Positions 1 through 13,365 of a DNA stretch of 64,000 nucleotides are shown here, in pieces. Position 1 is the stretch's first letter. Every line of letters starts with the position of its first letter. The notes beneath the pieces were generated by a model, which was not told the origin of the DNA, searched no databases, and worked only from the letters and a program-made list of their open reading frames with translations. The stretch comes from Nautilus pompilius (taxonomy: Eukaryota; Mollusca; Cephalopoda; Nautilida; Nautilidae): NCBI GenBank assembly GCA_018389105.1, contig JACATO010002139.1:1-64000 (forward strand), in the 5' to 3' direction. The position numbers and the translations under genes were made by a program.

Positions 1-3000
1 TGCATTTATAGCAAATCAATTTTAAAATATTTCTTATTGTATCCGTGAAGCGTAGCGGCCTACTGTGACTGAGGACCCGAGTTCTATGACCGCTGGATGC
101 CAGTAGTTTCAAGCAAACTTTCTGTGGTGTGGTTTCCTCTCATTCGCTTCCACAGTTAAACAAAGAAGTTCTGCTAGGCTATTTTCATTTCTCGTCAAAG
201 AAGATAGTGCCAGACCCCACTAGACGCGGGAATGGCCAAGCTTGTTACGGGGTAACCAAGACCTCACGCCACCTTCTCAGGTATGCCACCGTTTTTCACG
301 CTGATGAAGACGGACAATGTATAGTATTTGCTTTTAACGCAGAGCAGGAAGTAACGACGAAAACATGTCGGCATTAAGGTGAAGATATTTGTTAAACAAA
401 TCAAAAAAAAAAAACGTTTCTAAAATATATATTAAACGACAATAATTTTTTTTTTGAAAAAAAAAAGCCTCTAGAAGCGTTATATATTTTCGCCTGAGAA
501 AGTAGAAATAAGTGCACCGAAGCACAGGTGTGTAATACTGTACCAAACAACACTTCACTGACCTTGTATGATTGCTCTTAGATAAATCGGCGAAAATGAG
601 TCTTCCGCTCGGTTCTCCGATGGACGAGAAGTGGTTTATGAGACGCGGGTGATTCCCTTTGAACAGCATTTCACTAAAAACTGCGCTGTGCTGGGAAGTG
701 AGGCAGGGCTCCTCGTCCGCTTCTTTTGTTTAATAAGATGAACACCGTGTAGGAATCTACATCAAAGCCTTTTCGCCGTTTCCTTACAAGACAAACCCTG
801 ACACTGTGATAACGCTTGCCTTCACCGCCCACGACGCCTAATGAGACCACAGAGACAAAGGTCGTGGCGTGAACAGAGTTTCGGTGACGCAGTTAATATT
901 AGCCCCTTACGCTTAAGCTAAATGTTAAGCCGGCGGGTTAACGTAGTAGTATACACTTAGTAATCAAGACTGTAGACGAAGTTCGTTAGTTAAAAAAAAA
1001 AAAGAAGGGCGATTTAATTCTTGTAATGTATTTAAGACATGCTGAGTTTAAGAAAAAGCGTAGTACTGAAAGGTGAGATATCAGTCGAACAACAGTAGAC
1101 CATAACTGGCCCATTTGTCAACTCGCATTTGCATCTAATAAAAATGTATAACTAGGAGTCTGATTATTTTAAAAGATTTAAAAATCGCAATTACGTAGTT
1201 AAAATTCCTGTGGGCACTCGAGTTTTACAATGAATATACCTTTAAACTAGGCTTTTTACTGAAAACTCTTTCCTTTACAATCTACTGCTGCATTGCGGGA
1301 CGCGATCCACTACGTCCCCTTCAGGAACTAAAAACGTTGGATACTTTGGTTAATTCGTCATATTAAGACGTGTCGGGTCACGTCGAACGCATACACTGGT
1401 GGCCATAATTATGGGCTCCCGCTCTTATTTTTAAATGTCACCTGGGAACATGGGTGTCTTTTGTGAGTTTTTTTTTTGTTTTGTTTTTGTCTCCCCCCCC
1501 CCAACCGACCTGAAATATTCCAGCCGGCCGGAATGAACCGTGGACTGCTTTTGGAACTTCCCTCTTACAAAAGGGACTTCCAATAGCTGCGAGTGGACGT
1601 GCAAAATGGCCAACTTGGAAATGTGCCAACCTCAGAGATACCAACCACGTGGTCCACATGGGGAAACCAAATCGTCACGCGGAGCTGACATTCTGTTTAT
1701 ATGCTTCGTGAATGATTTAAGTTAAATAAAGTTTTCGGATTTGACTGCAATACAATCAGACTGACGAGCGGGTTCTTCATTGTTTTCTGTTGGTTAGCGA
1801 TGTATATAGCGAGGGAAAGGGGAATGAATCTAGACAAGCAAATAAAGTAATGCAACGGAAATATTAATAATTTTGTCTACGGTTATAATGAGATTTATTG
1901 GCGAATATCAGGGGTGGTTAGCACAAGAGGTCTACACCGGATGAGATGGTCAGACTTTCGCTGTTCTGAAATCGTCGGAAAATCTGACAGCTGACAGAGT
2001 CTGACCCACGGACTTTCTGACTCCCCGCCCCAACAAAAACCATTGTTTAATTCAGTATGTCTGCGACTGGTAACCGCCACTTCCGTTTTTGATAATGCAT
2101 TTCTACAGTCGACCATTTTTTTTTTTTTTATTTTGAAAAATAGAACAGAAGGAATCCGACAAAACTATAGCTTTTCCGAACCCCCCCTTAATAAGTCCGA
2201 AGAGGCCGCTCTTCAGCAGCCCTCTTAAGGGTTAGCCCGCCTCTCTTGCGCCAGACGAACGATCTCTTTTGCATGCCTAGCTAACATGACTCCCGTGTTC
2301 TACGTTTCAAGATAAACAGCAGTATCTGTCAATACTATTCCTCAATTAATTAACGCTATCAACGCCGTCAAACTTCTAACACACAGCCGCGACGAATTCT
2401 TTCCCAGTTTACACCGCGGTAGAAGAACAAGCCGATAAACAATTAATTCTTTCCACGCATTAAGATAGATATCTTAATTTATTATCTTTTTATTTTTTAA
2501 AAAAACAAATAAAAAAAAATTTTTATAAAGTTTCTTATAAAACATCTAAGACCAAAAACTAGGTAAACCAAGTCATTTTAGTAGGACTGTTAATTATCTA
2601 AACTTGGAAAAAATTCCAGTGAATCTACGTCGAGCTCTAATATTAATTCAGCTTTTTTCCTTCTTCATCAGAAGTCCGATTCTGTGCTGCATCAATAAGA
2701 TGAATTGAATACCTCTGAAATTTTATCAGCTTTCCATGGCAGATGATTTAAAGATTCATTTGCAAGATAACTTACATGAAACTAGATCTTGCGATTTCCT
2801 ATTTCCCAAATAATAATAATTACAGTTAATCTTATTTCTGTTGAGTGGATAATTTTATCAATTTTTAAAGTATTAAACTACGTTTACAATTCCACAGGGA
2901 AGTTTAATAAATTATTCGCATTCGTATAAAAAGTTTTTTTGTCTCTCCTCTTCAGTACTGACACTGGAGTAAATTTTAGTGTCATCTGATTAAAAGATAT

Positions 3001-6000
3001 AGTCGTCCGTCGCACACATTAATGTAGATTACAAACAAGAGAAGGCGCGAAAAGCGTAAACCTCGTGGTAAATCATCTCGAAACCTTTTGATCTGAAGAT
3101 GGCGCTGTTGTCTATTTTCTGAAGTGCTTTACCCATAGGAAGAGCATCCCGATTTTCGAGAGTAGATAAAACACTGCTGTTGCCGTACTTATTTTTTTTT
3201 TTTTTATACCTTTTCCTCCCCTTTTGTGGATCGCATTACATCATCTTACCGTTATTAATGAGCCTCCGCACCAGATGAAACATTGGAAAGAAAAACAAAC
3301 ACGATGTTTCATTCGCGTAATTATTCATTACGACATCTTCTGAAGTTTTTCATCTCGTGGATTCCACGACAGTTGAACCGGACAGCCATAAAATAATGTT
3401 TTCGTCCGCTTATTTAATTTTCTAAGTGTCTGCATCTTGCAAAAAAAAAAAAACTATCTGCAAGTCTGACACATTTACAAAATTGCGGTATTTTCTGTAT
3501 TTACTACTTAATTGCTAGCTTTTACGATGTGTTAAGGCCACTCTATAATACCGGAAGTTATCAGGCGATTTACGCTTTGGTGGTGCGCACGCACTGCTCA
3601 ATCCTGCCGCCAGGTGACAGAAACTCCTCTTTGTAATTTATTCCACAAATTAGCTGTGTATAATTTCACTGCTGCCGGAGCACCATTCACAAATATTCTC
3701 CATGTTATCCGACAACTGCACAGAGATGACTAGAAACCAAGTCATCGATGTATTTTCGCCATCTTCTTAAATAAAATAAGTTTCCATTGCTTTTCTGAGA
3801 GTTCACGCATAATGCGCCCTAATTACCGTAAATGCTGCTAACTATAGTATAGGTTCGAAAAATCGATTATACGTTACCCTGCGCATATGGAACCGAAAAA
3901 AAGTGACGTCACCAAGTCAATTGCGAAGCATCGATTAGCATTTAGCGGCTTCTTTTTTCGTTTGAAGTAGATGTTTTGACTGCTCAGAATCGGTGTTGTT
4001 GCTGTTGTATTTTTTTAAAAATGTATATGTATATAGATTTTTGTATCGACTTCTGCTTTTTTTTTAAAAATAACCCGAAAGCGTATAGCAGAAACATAAT
4101 TGGTACAGACCTGGCCGTTCGCTTCGTAGCCTCGAACTTGTAAGTGCGGGGGTTTTTTTTATTATTATTATCGCCTGTTCATACAGATGCAGTTTGATTC
4201 GCAGCTTAGCCCCTTAACGCGTAAGGAATTTATGGATATGTAGTCCGTACTAGAGAAGCGGATTTTTTCCGGTTGCTGTATAAAAGCCGTTTTCGTTGCT
4301 TCTAATGCAAGTTTTGCAGAAAATTGAAATTGATAGGTAAGATCAATTCTTGCATCGCGAGGTAGATGGTTAACATCAATTTTCATTCCCGTTTTGGGGG
4401 CCTGTGGGTGAGTTATCAGGCGAAGAATAAAAGACGTACTGATATTCTGAATGACGTCAATAGGATTCACCTTTTTCTTTCTGTTTATTTTCATTCTCTG
4501 CCCAACATAACACTTGCGAAGAACGTAACCATGGAGATTTACCGCGTAATCGTATTGTAAAAAAGAGAGAGACTGATTTAATTATATCTTATGGAAAAAT
4601 ACGTGACAAAGCGGCGATTGCCGACATCATCATCTTCGTGGTTATGTTCGGCGTGAAAAATTCGATATAATTGTTCTTTGCAACAGAAGTCGCCCTGCGT
4701 TCCTGGAGAAGGTGAAACTTGGGATGTGATTTCTTCCCGGCAGCAGTTGGCATCATCAGACGAAAGGTTCGCCAATTCCAAGTCTGCATATAGAGTAGAG
4801 CGACCGAATGGCTAGGCTTGGTTAGTGGATGAATGTATCCCTGCTCTGAGTTGAGAAAGTTGAGTTCTGGCTGATTATCCGTCTATCCCGCCATTAAGAT
4901 AAACGGATCAGGCTGCAGGATAAAGCTTTAGTCGCTGTCTCAGCGAAGACAAATACAGATGCTGCCTAAAAAGGCCATCTCATTGACTATCTTGAACGGC
5001 AAGCGGATACCACCTCGACCAACAGCACCGCCAGTCGCCACCAAGAATTAACGCTAAATTACGATACCCGTTTAGCATCTTCATCAGCTCACATTGTCTG
5101 AGATGCTTCACATTCAGTGAGCTATAATGCACACTACTCTAACGCATAAACAGCCAGCCAGCCAGAAAGTTCCGCAATGACCCACCACCCCCCTCTAATG
5201 CTGTTGTTTTGAATTTTTTTTTGTTGGCATAAACGTAGTTACGTAATCAGTAATCGCTTCATTGGATTTGTAATTTACACTTCAAGTCAAAAGTAAGATG
5301 CAGTTTGTTTAAAGGCAAAACTTACCCCCAAAATTCTGGGTTTTCCGGTCTTGTCTTGGGAGACTACTACATCAATCCGAGTAGCTCCATTAACCGAAAT
5401 TATTGCTGTGCAAGTGTTAAACATGTTAATCAATTTATTAACACGGCCTTTTTAAAATTACTGGTTAAATCTTCAATCTTTAAGCAATATTTAATAGAAG
5501 GCACGGTATAATAGAGCGCTTGTGAATAATCAGTATCTAAATATTAGTTAAAATTTTATTTCAATCAGAAAAATTAACTTGTTGCATAAAATCTAAGATT
5601 ATCTGTAAATGATCGGCATGTAATCGACATTTAATATAAGTGGATTTTCTTTCTTTTGTTGCGAACACTTGTCCTGACCTCGCGGTCTGTCTGCAGGACG
5701 CCTCATAGCAGGGAGCTGCAAAGGGCGTGTTAATTAGCTTCGAGGACTGAACGAGTCACCTGGCCAGGGCTGGGGTCTCTAGAGCGATGGTCGAGAGATA
5801 CCAGATATCAACGGGGCTCCGGCTACGCATATCTGACCACCCCACCCACCTCCTCCCTGGTGTCGGAGGAAACCCACGAAGACGGTCGGCTACAGAAAAG
5901 CGAGAAGAAAAAACAACAAACATGCCAATGGTGTTTCCAGGGTTCTCGTGGCCTGAACAGAATTAAGATCATAATTCTCAGTCGAAATTCTAGTTGTAAG

Positions 6001-6736
6001 TCCATCAAACTCTCGGAGTATGCAGAGTTCGACTACAGAGGCGGCATAATCCGAGAGAGACAGCTCTGTTTACCTTCGCGTTCAGCTTTAATGGGCAGGG
6101 TCAGTTGGTGACGAGCTGGTGATGAAGAGTTGTCCGCCTTCCTTGAGAGACGAGCGATCAGATTCTCAACACATACGCCCCAACGAGGAAGTATTGGATT
6201 CGATCAGTTATTTCCTACGCGTGTCAGAAAGAGCCCACTACATTTTAGAATCGACATTGCGGAAATTGGGAAAATAAAATATCTGATTATTTCTTCACTT
6301 TACCCGAAAAAGTTCGATATTTCAGTGTCTGTTTGATGGCGATTTGCAGTTCGGTCAGCTTCTTTCACCGTCGTCGTCAGGAGTCGCTCTAATTAGTGCT
6401 CCCCAGGTAAAAGAATACTCACACACTAAGATGTAGGTGAACTAACTTATAATGGTCAATTTTAAATCTTATTTATGTTCCAAATGTTTTATGAAAACCA
6501 TATTAAGGACGAGTACAGTAACAATTATAATGCAATTACAACGCCTTCCCATTTGTTTAGGTGCGCAAGGAACGGACACGGATCGGCGGACCGTCCTGGC
6601 AGGGATGGCTTCTCCTTCTTCTTTACCTGTCCTCCCTCCCACACCTAAAAATGGAAACTTATAACTGGGACTTTCAGTAGGTTTGTTCCTGAAAAGTAAA
6701 TATCATGGGGAACCAACCACGTGACCTTTCTCCCTA
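1..6736. other. No recognised gene (6.7 kb)
   Basis: AT-rich DNA with scattered A/T homopolymers and a C run near 1493-1502. All open frames are about 110 codons or shorter and show no domain I know. Two palindromic CRE octamers (TGACGTCA) lie at 3904-3911 and 4452-4459. A short stretch near 4795-4900 has a faint tRNA A-box look, but is too weak to call a SINE. It may be intergenic or intronic. Confidence 0.6.
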
Positions 6737-6773
6737 GTCTGTCTTGGATCATGGATGGTGATCCAAGGCTGAC
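6737..6773. other. Short near-perfect hairpin
   Basis: Arms 6737-6751 and 6759-6773 pair over 15 positions around a 7-base loop. The inner nine pairs are perfect (CTTGGATCA with TGATCCAAG), then there is one G-T wobble and one T-T mismatch. No other copy was noticed in the window. It could be a chance inverted repeat, a MITE remnant or a structured RNA. Confidence 0.55.
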
Positions 6774-7030
6774 AACCCTTGATTCGGGAATGAATTTGAT
6801 GATGATGATGATGATTATGACGACGGTGATCTACACTTACGTTCTGTGATATTTACTACATATGCTATATTTCAGGATTTAAAAATTCAATTGGATTTAC
6901 CGGAAAAATCAGATTAGAAAGACGGCCAGCGGACCCACTTCGACTAAATAGAATAAGTGTGTATCAACGAAACAACAGCAGGAATTTTAGTAAAGGATAC
7001 AACTATATAATTTTAAAAATTAATAATTTA

Positions 7031-7034
<4 letters not shown>

Positions 7035-7095
<61 letters not shown>

Positions 7096-7097
7096 GA
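7035..7097. repeat. (TTA)n-(TTG)n compound microsatellite
   Basis: About ten TTA units pass directly into about nine TTG units. Long Leu-coding frames across this tract are artefacts of the repeat. Confidence 0.95.
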
Positions 7098-7429
7098 TTT
7101 CAGCCCAGAAAAGCTTTATAGTATTTTCTGAAAACATAATTAAGTAAAAGTCCGGTGTTTCGGTTAAATCATCAGAAAATAAACAGCTGCTGGCAGTTTT
7201 AAATGGTGTGTGGCATTCGTACCAGCAAACCTATGGAGATGGAACTTGGCTAGCGATCTAAAAGATTGGTCTGGGTGCAGCAGCATACAAGAGATATATA
7301 TGCCCTGGCCACCGACTGAACAGCGTAGAAGAAAAGAACTCAAAAGAAACTTTCATGAGACCCGCAGCTCTCAGCCCTGTAACCGCAAGAGAGTAAAGAT
7401 GAAAATTCCAAGACTTTTGCGCAATACTG

Positions 7430-7485
7430 TATTATTATTATTATTATTATTATTATTTATTATTATTATTTTATTATTATTATTA

Positions 7486-7543
<58 letters not shown>
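7430..7543. repeat. (ATT)n microsatellite, interrupted
   Basis: A tract of about 114 bp of ATT/TTA units broken by single-base phase changes. A second short (ATT)n patch is at 7637-7654. The open frame through it is only repeat translation (poly-Leu/Ile). Confidence 0.95.
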
Positions 7544-7545
<2 letters not shown>

Positions 7546-8337
7546 AAACATTATATTCATAAGCTTAAAACAATATTAAATAATTAATTCATGACGGCAC
7601 CTACTAATTTTAAAAAATGCATAATTTTTATTTCTTTTATTATTATTATTATTTTTACATTTTGAAAACTGATTTCCCTTATTTCCCCTGCCCCGGCGCC
7701 GCAACGTTATACAGTCTGGTAAAAGGGTTAATCCTCCACTGATTTTTTCGTTTTCTTCCTGCTGTCGGTAATTTCTCGACTGACCGCCCAGAGAAATTGT
7801 GTTACAGCCAGCAAATAGGAGAACCAACAGGACTGACGATGGTGGTAATCATTAACGTGTCATTCCTTACGACAGCCGTTAACTTGTCTTCTTTTAAGAA
7901 ATTCTGATTAACGGTGTAGATGGGAACTCCCTCCCCGGGGGTCGGAACCTACCGTAAAAACGGCTTCTGTAACCTCCGCGCCACCACGGTTTACGGTGGT
8001 CCTTAAATCAGTTGTTGTCTTCTAAGGGTACATTTGTTGTAGCCATTACACCACTCTCTCCCCGAGGTGGCAGGCTACGTGCTCCCTTCGTCCTTTATTT
8101 ATGCCCGCTGTGTGTGCAAGTTATGCGAATTTCGCAGCACAGAAGTTCCAATGAAGCTAACCAACTTCCCGTAACAACCTGTTTGGTCTGTAAGAGTGAG
8201 CCCCTATCTAAGCCGTGGTTTGTAGGGCCACGGGCCGGGCTTCACCGCTGCGCCGCATTTTAGGCAAGATGAAGGTTTTGAGGGCATCTACTAACAGCAG
8301 CACCCCAAGAAAGTGTCTGCAAATCGGGGCGTGGTCT
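7544..8337. other. No recognised gene
   Basis: About 800 bp of mixed composition with short GC-richer patches (7690-7830, 7930-8010). Nothing recognisable was seen. Confidence 0.6.
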
Positions 8338-9560
8338 TCATTTTCTTCCCTGAGATGTGTGTCTAATATAGCAGCCAACGTCGTGTGGAACTAACCAACT
8401 CTTGAAAAGTATTTTATACCTGTCGTTCACTTTATGGTTGACGGTTACAAAGAGATCCGTCAGGTCTTTTGCCATATTAAGGTTGATTTTCCGTAATCCG
8501 GCTCGCAATGCACAGTGTTCATGTTTCAATTAACTTCCCTTCTGCTCCAGAAATTTTAAGAGTTTGACATCTAAATAACAACTCGATCAGCGAATATGTA
8601 GATCTGTATCAGCATTCTGCATGACCAGTATTATGATATTGATATGGATATTAAAAAAGCGAAAAGCTCAAAACAGCTCCTTGCGGCAGACCTTCATGCA
8701 ATATCTGAAACAGTAAGGTGTAGTCGCGAGTCATCGCTAGAGCACGCCTGTCAACAATGAATGTTTTAATCTATCTGATTACTCGAATTGGTACTGCTAA
8801 CTTAATGTGTTTATAAAATAGGCCAAGCTGACATACTTTATCATATGCTGATTGCCAGTTCATGAATACTGCCAATGTATTCACTTTTCTCTGGAATTCA
8901 TCTTGCACAGACAGTGTAAATATCATCACACCATCAGTTGTTGATCTAGCTGTTCTGAATCCTGCTCCTGGGACGCAAGGTTATTGTGAAATTCTACTCA
9001 TTAAGTCAAACGTTGCACAACTCGGTTCCTTTAGTTTAGCCGAGCGGTTTTGGAGGAAATTAGTCTATAGCTACTTATCTGCCTTTGTTCTTAGATTCCC
9101 TTTCTAGAGAAATTGAATAATAATAATAATAATAATGGGTTTTTTAAATGCCCTGAGTGTTTTACTTTCACGCCACAATTTTATTTAAAAACAGAAGAAC
9201 TGATTCTTCCCATGTTTCTGAAAAATGTAAAATTATTACATTTGCGATACCGTTAGGTTCTGGAGTTTTGCTACCCTTAAGGTTCTGCGGTGCTATCCCA
9301 CGTTCTGCAAGTGTGAACCGTTTTGAGATGTCAACAGGTTCTCTTTTATCATCTTTCGTAGCCATTTTTTTTTGTTTTAATGGCGGCGTCCAGCGCTTTC
9401 TGACGACAACTTGGTTTCGTTTTCCAAAATGTTCGATTAATCCCTTAGCTGTTTCCAAATCGCTAACTTCATTTGGGGTAGACTGTAATTTAATCCTTTT
9501 TTAAAGTTGTTTCACTGCTTACTAGATATCTTAATTTCCCAGTTTCCTACATTTCTATGC
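8338..9560 (-). pseudogene. Decayed non-LTR (LINE) reverse transcriptase
   Basis: Minus-strand remnant of a LINE ORF2, read in pieces. A 96-codon frame (9458-9168) ends with the entry motif of the RT domain (GSKTPEPNGIAN, standing for the usual K-PGPDGI--E). After several breaks the fingers motif AGFRTARSTTD follows at about 8966-8934, then AVFMNWQSAYDKV with the SAYDKV that carries the first catalytic Asp region. An Arg-Trp pair before the linker has become a stop (TAG at 8773-8771). LPQGAVLS appears near 8690-8665, and a 63-codon frame (8529-8338) holds the distal palm (LNMAKD). The YADD box is not readable. Neither an endonuclease domain nor a 3' tail was found. Such enzymes perform target-primed reverse transcription; this copy cannot. 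A Jockey/CR1-like clade is likely but not settled. Confidence 0.8.
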
Positions 9561-11441
9561 CGCACTTTTCTGCCTTCCAACTTTAGGTGACTAAATATTC
9601 AGGTTGTTTATTGTTTTGTTTTTTTCTTTTCTCTTCTTCAATACCTTCTTTTATAGAGACTTTCTCACCCCCTTTCCCCCTTTATGGCGACATACTATCC
9701 TTTTCCTCAGTCCAGTAAAGTTTATATCTTCGTGTACTCCTTTGTCAGACACTGACCCTGAATTCACCATTTATTGTGCTGTTTTATAATCCCTGACAGT
9801 ATCCCTACAGGTTTTCTCTTATAATTCCATCTTCCGGGAAGGAAAGGGGTGTTGAGCTGTACCAAATATAATTTCAGTAAGAATAGGAAAGTAGTAATCA
9901 CTTATCCAAACATTTGTCAACTCTCATGCCTGAGTGTTAAATAATTTTTCTTTCGCAAAGTAAAACATCCGGGTCTTGTAATTCTTTTCCTCGCCCACCC
10001 ATAATAGTTTTTTTTTCTCTCTCCTTAATATACCGTCAAATAGGAGATAGCCTCTGAATCAACAGTACGACATTCCTGACGTAGTACATTGGCTAAGTTC
10101 AGCGCATCTCCACCAAAATCTAGCATAGTATGCCTTTGTAACATTATAGTACATCTAGATCATACTCTCGCTAAAAGAGATCCTTTCTCTCACGACTGTT
10201 AGAATGCCATCACCACTACCTCCAGAGGATCTGCCTCATCTTGTCAACGGTTGAAATCCTGAGATATTGAACTCTATGAATTCTCTAGGTTCATTCTCTC
10301 GAACCATTAACACCTACTTTGTTCAGGTGAGACAGCGTTTCAATTATACTGGTTTGGGGCGAATTCCATCAGCGTTTCATTGATACTGTATTAAGTCTTA
10401 TATATATATATATATCCAGCAGTAAGGCAAAAAAATCTCGCCTTTTATAGTTTGTTGTTAATTTTAAAGCTGATACAAAAGATGTCTACTTTTGTAAACA
10501 ATATTTTAAATCCAGCGTGCATTCGAAGATACGGTTGTATATGAAATTTTTTTATGTACAGCAGTTAAAAGACACTATTTGGAGTAAGTTTTTCTACAAG
10601 AGTTCTATCTTCTTGATAACCATAGTAAGACATGAGGCAGAAAAAAATACATAAATCTGTCAAAATCTGTTCAAACATTTCAAATAAAAGTTTCTAAATT
10701 TTATACCTAACCAACTAAAATAATTAGCTATCGATAGGTTGTCTTTAACAATGTATTCATGTATTTCTAGTAAATAATAATAATGGTAAAACTTTTACCG
10801 AATAAAAAGATTTTTAAAAATGCTCTTACTTTCACGGCATCTAATGATTTCTAATTGAAGATTCTTAAAGTAAACATGCAGAACTTCAGTAAAAGTGTGA
10901 GTGAGTTTTATTGGAAATATTATAGTCTGATTGTCGCCACTAAATACTTCGGCATACGACTTATGAAGTCATCTGACTACGAGCGGACTTCTTCAGACAT
11001 CAAGAGAGTTAATAAAACGCCTGGAAATCTCTCTAATCTGAGCCGTTTATAGAAAACCTTTATGTCCAACAACAATTAGAAGTCATGGCCAAGGTGATCG
11101 TCTCGTCAATTAAAGCGTCAATGGAAACGTTGGAGCGGTTTATGTAGAGCTTCCAAAACACAATGGAGATCACTCCTTAGAATTCATCTTCCGTTAACGT
11201 GGCATTGTGTGTTTATTGATAAATAACCTGCTTTCTTTTCCTTTTTTATTTTTCCCATACCAAGCAAAACTATCAGAGGTTCGTTAACGACCGAGGACAA
11301 CCAATTAATGTCATTCAATTTTTAGCGGTGGTAAAACTTTCTGACATTTCTAAAGACTGTAGCCGCGGATTCGTATTGAAATTGACAAAAGGGGGATGTT
11401 GATCGACCCCTCCTTTTAATTTAATTAATAAGGTCAGGATT

Positions 11442-11442
<1 letters not shown>
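9561..11442. other. No recognised gene
   Basis: AT-rich DNA with a short (TA)n run at about 10400-10414 and no credible reading frame. Confidence 0.6.
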
Positions 11443-11472
<30 letters not shown>

Positions 11473-11540
11473 CACACACACACACACACCACACACACAC
11501 ACACACACAACAACAACAGCAACAGCAACAACAACAACAA
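11443..11540. repeat. (CA)n-(CAA)n compound microsatellite
   Basis: CA repeat with a CG interruption at about 11465, passing into CAA/CAG triplets. A CRE octamer lies just beyond it at 11563-11570. Open frames of Cys-Val repeats on the other strand are artefacts. Confidence 0.95.
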
Positions 11541-11579
11541 AACGAACAGGTAATGCTAGTAATGACGTCACCGCGAAAA

Positions 11580-11825
11580 AAAAACAGAAATCTATCTTCA
11601 AAGGATGCTCATGACTGGGCACTGTACCCGTGACCATTTCTAACTGAGTTGTCTACCCCTGTCGTCATGATGTACGAGGCCTTTCCGGAAATCCTATGTT
11701 TCCCTGTCAGATTTCAGTTCTGTCCATTTCTCCGTTAAGGATGCGGAACACACGGATTGGTGTGTACCTCAATACGATAACGTAGCGTTATTATGTAAAT
11801 CCAGCAGTTTTAATTCAACTATATC
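11580..11825 (-). repeat. Dispersed repeat family A, copy 1
   Basis: Read on the minus strand, this stretch matches 25712-25930 across almost its full length. Shared blocks include TTTACATAATA-CGC-ACGTTA-CGTATTGA, CTTAA-GGA, TGACAGGGAAACA, CATCATGACGACAGGG and the GGTCACGGGTA tail. Copies elsewhere are at 17335-17495 (-), 18101-18340 (+) and 44790-44995 (+). It has no open frame. The end of the unit is often followed by TTA/TTG triplets, and a weak Pol III-like box spacing suggests a SINE, but that is inference. Confidence 0.8.
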
Positions 11826-12022
11826 GCGCAAGATTACTAGTAATGCAAAACCTCTGCCCATGGTTGTGGGTTCTGTCGATTGACTAAATAGATCAGTGAC
11901 CCTCTACTGTTGTTGAACGAAAAGTCAGTTTAATTTCATTTTCAGTGACTGACATAAGATACCAGAAAACCATTTTTACTTGGCATTTACAATAAATGTT
12001 CTTACTTTCACGTTTTATATGA
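11826..12022. other. Unassigned AT-rich sequence
   Basis: Short spacer between repeat families A and B. No feature was seen. Confidence 0.5.
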
Positions 12023-12080
12023 TATGACTGCCATGTAAACATGGCTCTTTAGTTCTTTATGGCAGTCATTAAAGATAAAT
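12023..12080 (+). repeat. Dispersed repeat family B, copy 1 (hairpin)
   Basis: Contains TGACTGCCAT and ATGGCAGTCA, a perfect 10 bp inverted repeat around a loop of about 24 bases with GTAAACATGGCTCTTT. About 50 bp match a copy at 36385-36440, with conserved TGTAAA-ATGGCTCTTT and CTTTATG-GTC-TTAAAGAT. A weaker third copy is at 15033-15085. The stem of the second copy differs in sequence but can still pair. Confidence 0.65.
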
Positions 12081-12805
12081 CAATAATGACATTTTGTCTA
12101 TACTATATACGACATTGTACTCAGGGCCTAGCCTCTTGGCTATGAATTAAAGATGCGTTTCTCAAACATTCATTTAAATTATTTCTTTTGTTTGTTTTCA
12201 AACATGAAATTTATATTACTTTTTATTATTAAAGCCTAACACTGCCGGAATTTTGGATTAGTCCTCTTGGGGGGCAGTAAAAATGCAGTGAAATATTTTC
12301 AAAACAAGAAGTTATGAATTTTTGAAAAGTTGATGAAACCTAGTATTATCCTAATAAAGTTAATCCCCTGTTTATGCTCATAAGTCTTGCAAAAATTTTA
12401 TGATGGGAAAATACAAACATTTTGTCATTCTACTCTCAGAGTTGCCTCCACATTTTACTTCACGTTTACGACACCTAATGGAATTGCAGTCCATAACCTA
12501 AATTCCGTTTCATCTCGGAGTATCCGAGATAGGAAGATGTCTGGTGAGATGCCAAGTGTGAGATTGTTTGATTTAGTTCATCTAAGTATATTTCTTTTAT
12601 TTGTTTAATTAACATTTCTGCTACCTGATTAATATTATCCGTGAAATAGATACAACCAACGCCAACCGCCGTCTTGCTTCCAACGGGATATTTCTTAGCT
12701 GCCAGAACGGCTGAGCTAAAAGCTGTTTTCGGAATTTGTCCTTTCGCGTTAATCGATAAAATGTTGGCAGCAAGAAGATAACTACATGAACATATTATGA
12801 ATATA
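12081..12805. other. No recognised gene
   Basis: AT-rich DNA with only short open frames. Confidence 0.55.
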
Positions 12806-12858
12806 TTAACGTTGAAAAGATGTACTGCCCAATGTTGGTTACCTGGAAAGGCGCGAAT
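12806..12858 (+). repeat. Dispersed repeat family C, copy 1
   Basis: Shares TTAACG-T-AAAAGA, CCCAATGTTGG-TACCTG and AGGCGCGAAT, in order, with 21898-21960. The second copy carries a small insertion between the last two blocks. No coding content; origin unknown. Confidence 0.65.
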
Positions 12859-13365
12859 GGGACTTCCCGCGACGCCTTGCGGCCATTAATTTAGCATATG
12901 CTGAAATCTAGCAACGTTTAAAAAACGATGTTATATGAAGTCTACAAATCTACATAAAAACTTTGTTCTATCAAACTGTACAAGTGTACAGAAAAGATAT
13001 CAACGTGTAATAAAGATCCGGTCTGTAAGCGAACCCAACAGATTGTATGCAAATCCATACCAAGCCTGTCGGTGAATAATCTATATAACTGCCTGCGAGA
13101 CTCGCTGATTTTAGGCGACAATACAAACGTATACAGGCCAAACCACTGTCTGCTGAACATAGCTACAAGACCAAACACTGCATGCAGAAGTAACGCCTAC
13201 TAAACAGTTCAAATTCTATCAGTGTTTACGAAAAACTTTCTCAATGCGTGTGGAACTATTAGTTTCCGAAAGACGCCACACGTTGTCATCAAAATAAATT
13301 CTTGTCAGAATTATACTGTGCGCCATTCTTCTAACCAAGTGGATTTTGGAAACTGCAGACATTGC
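12859..13365. other. No recognised gene
   Basis: Mixed-composition DNA; nothing recognised. Confidence 0.5.
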
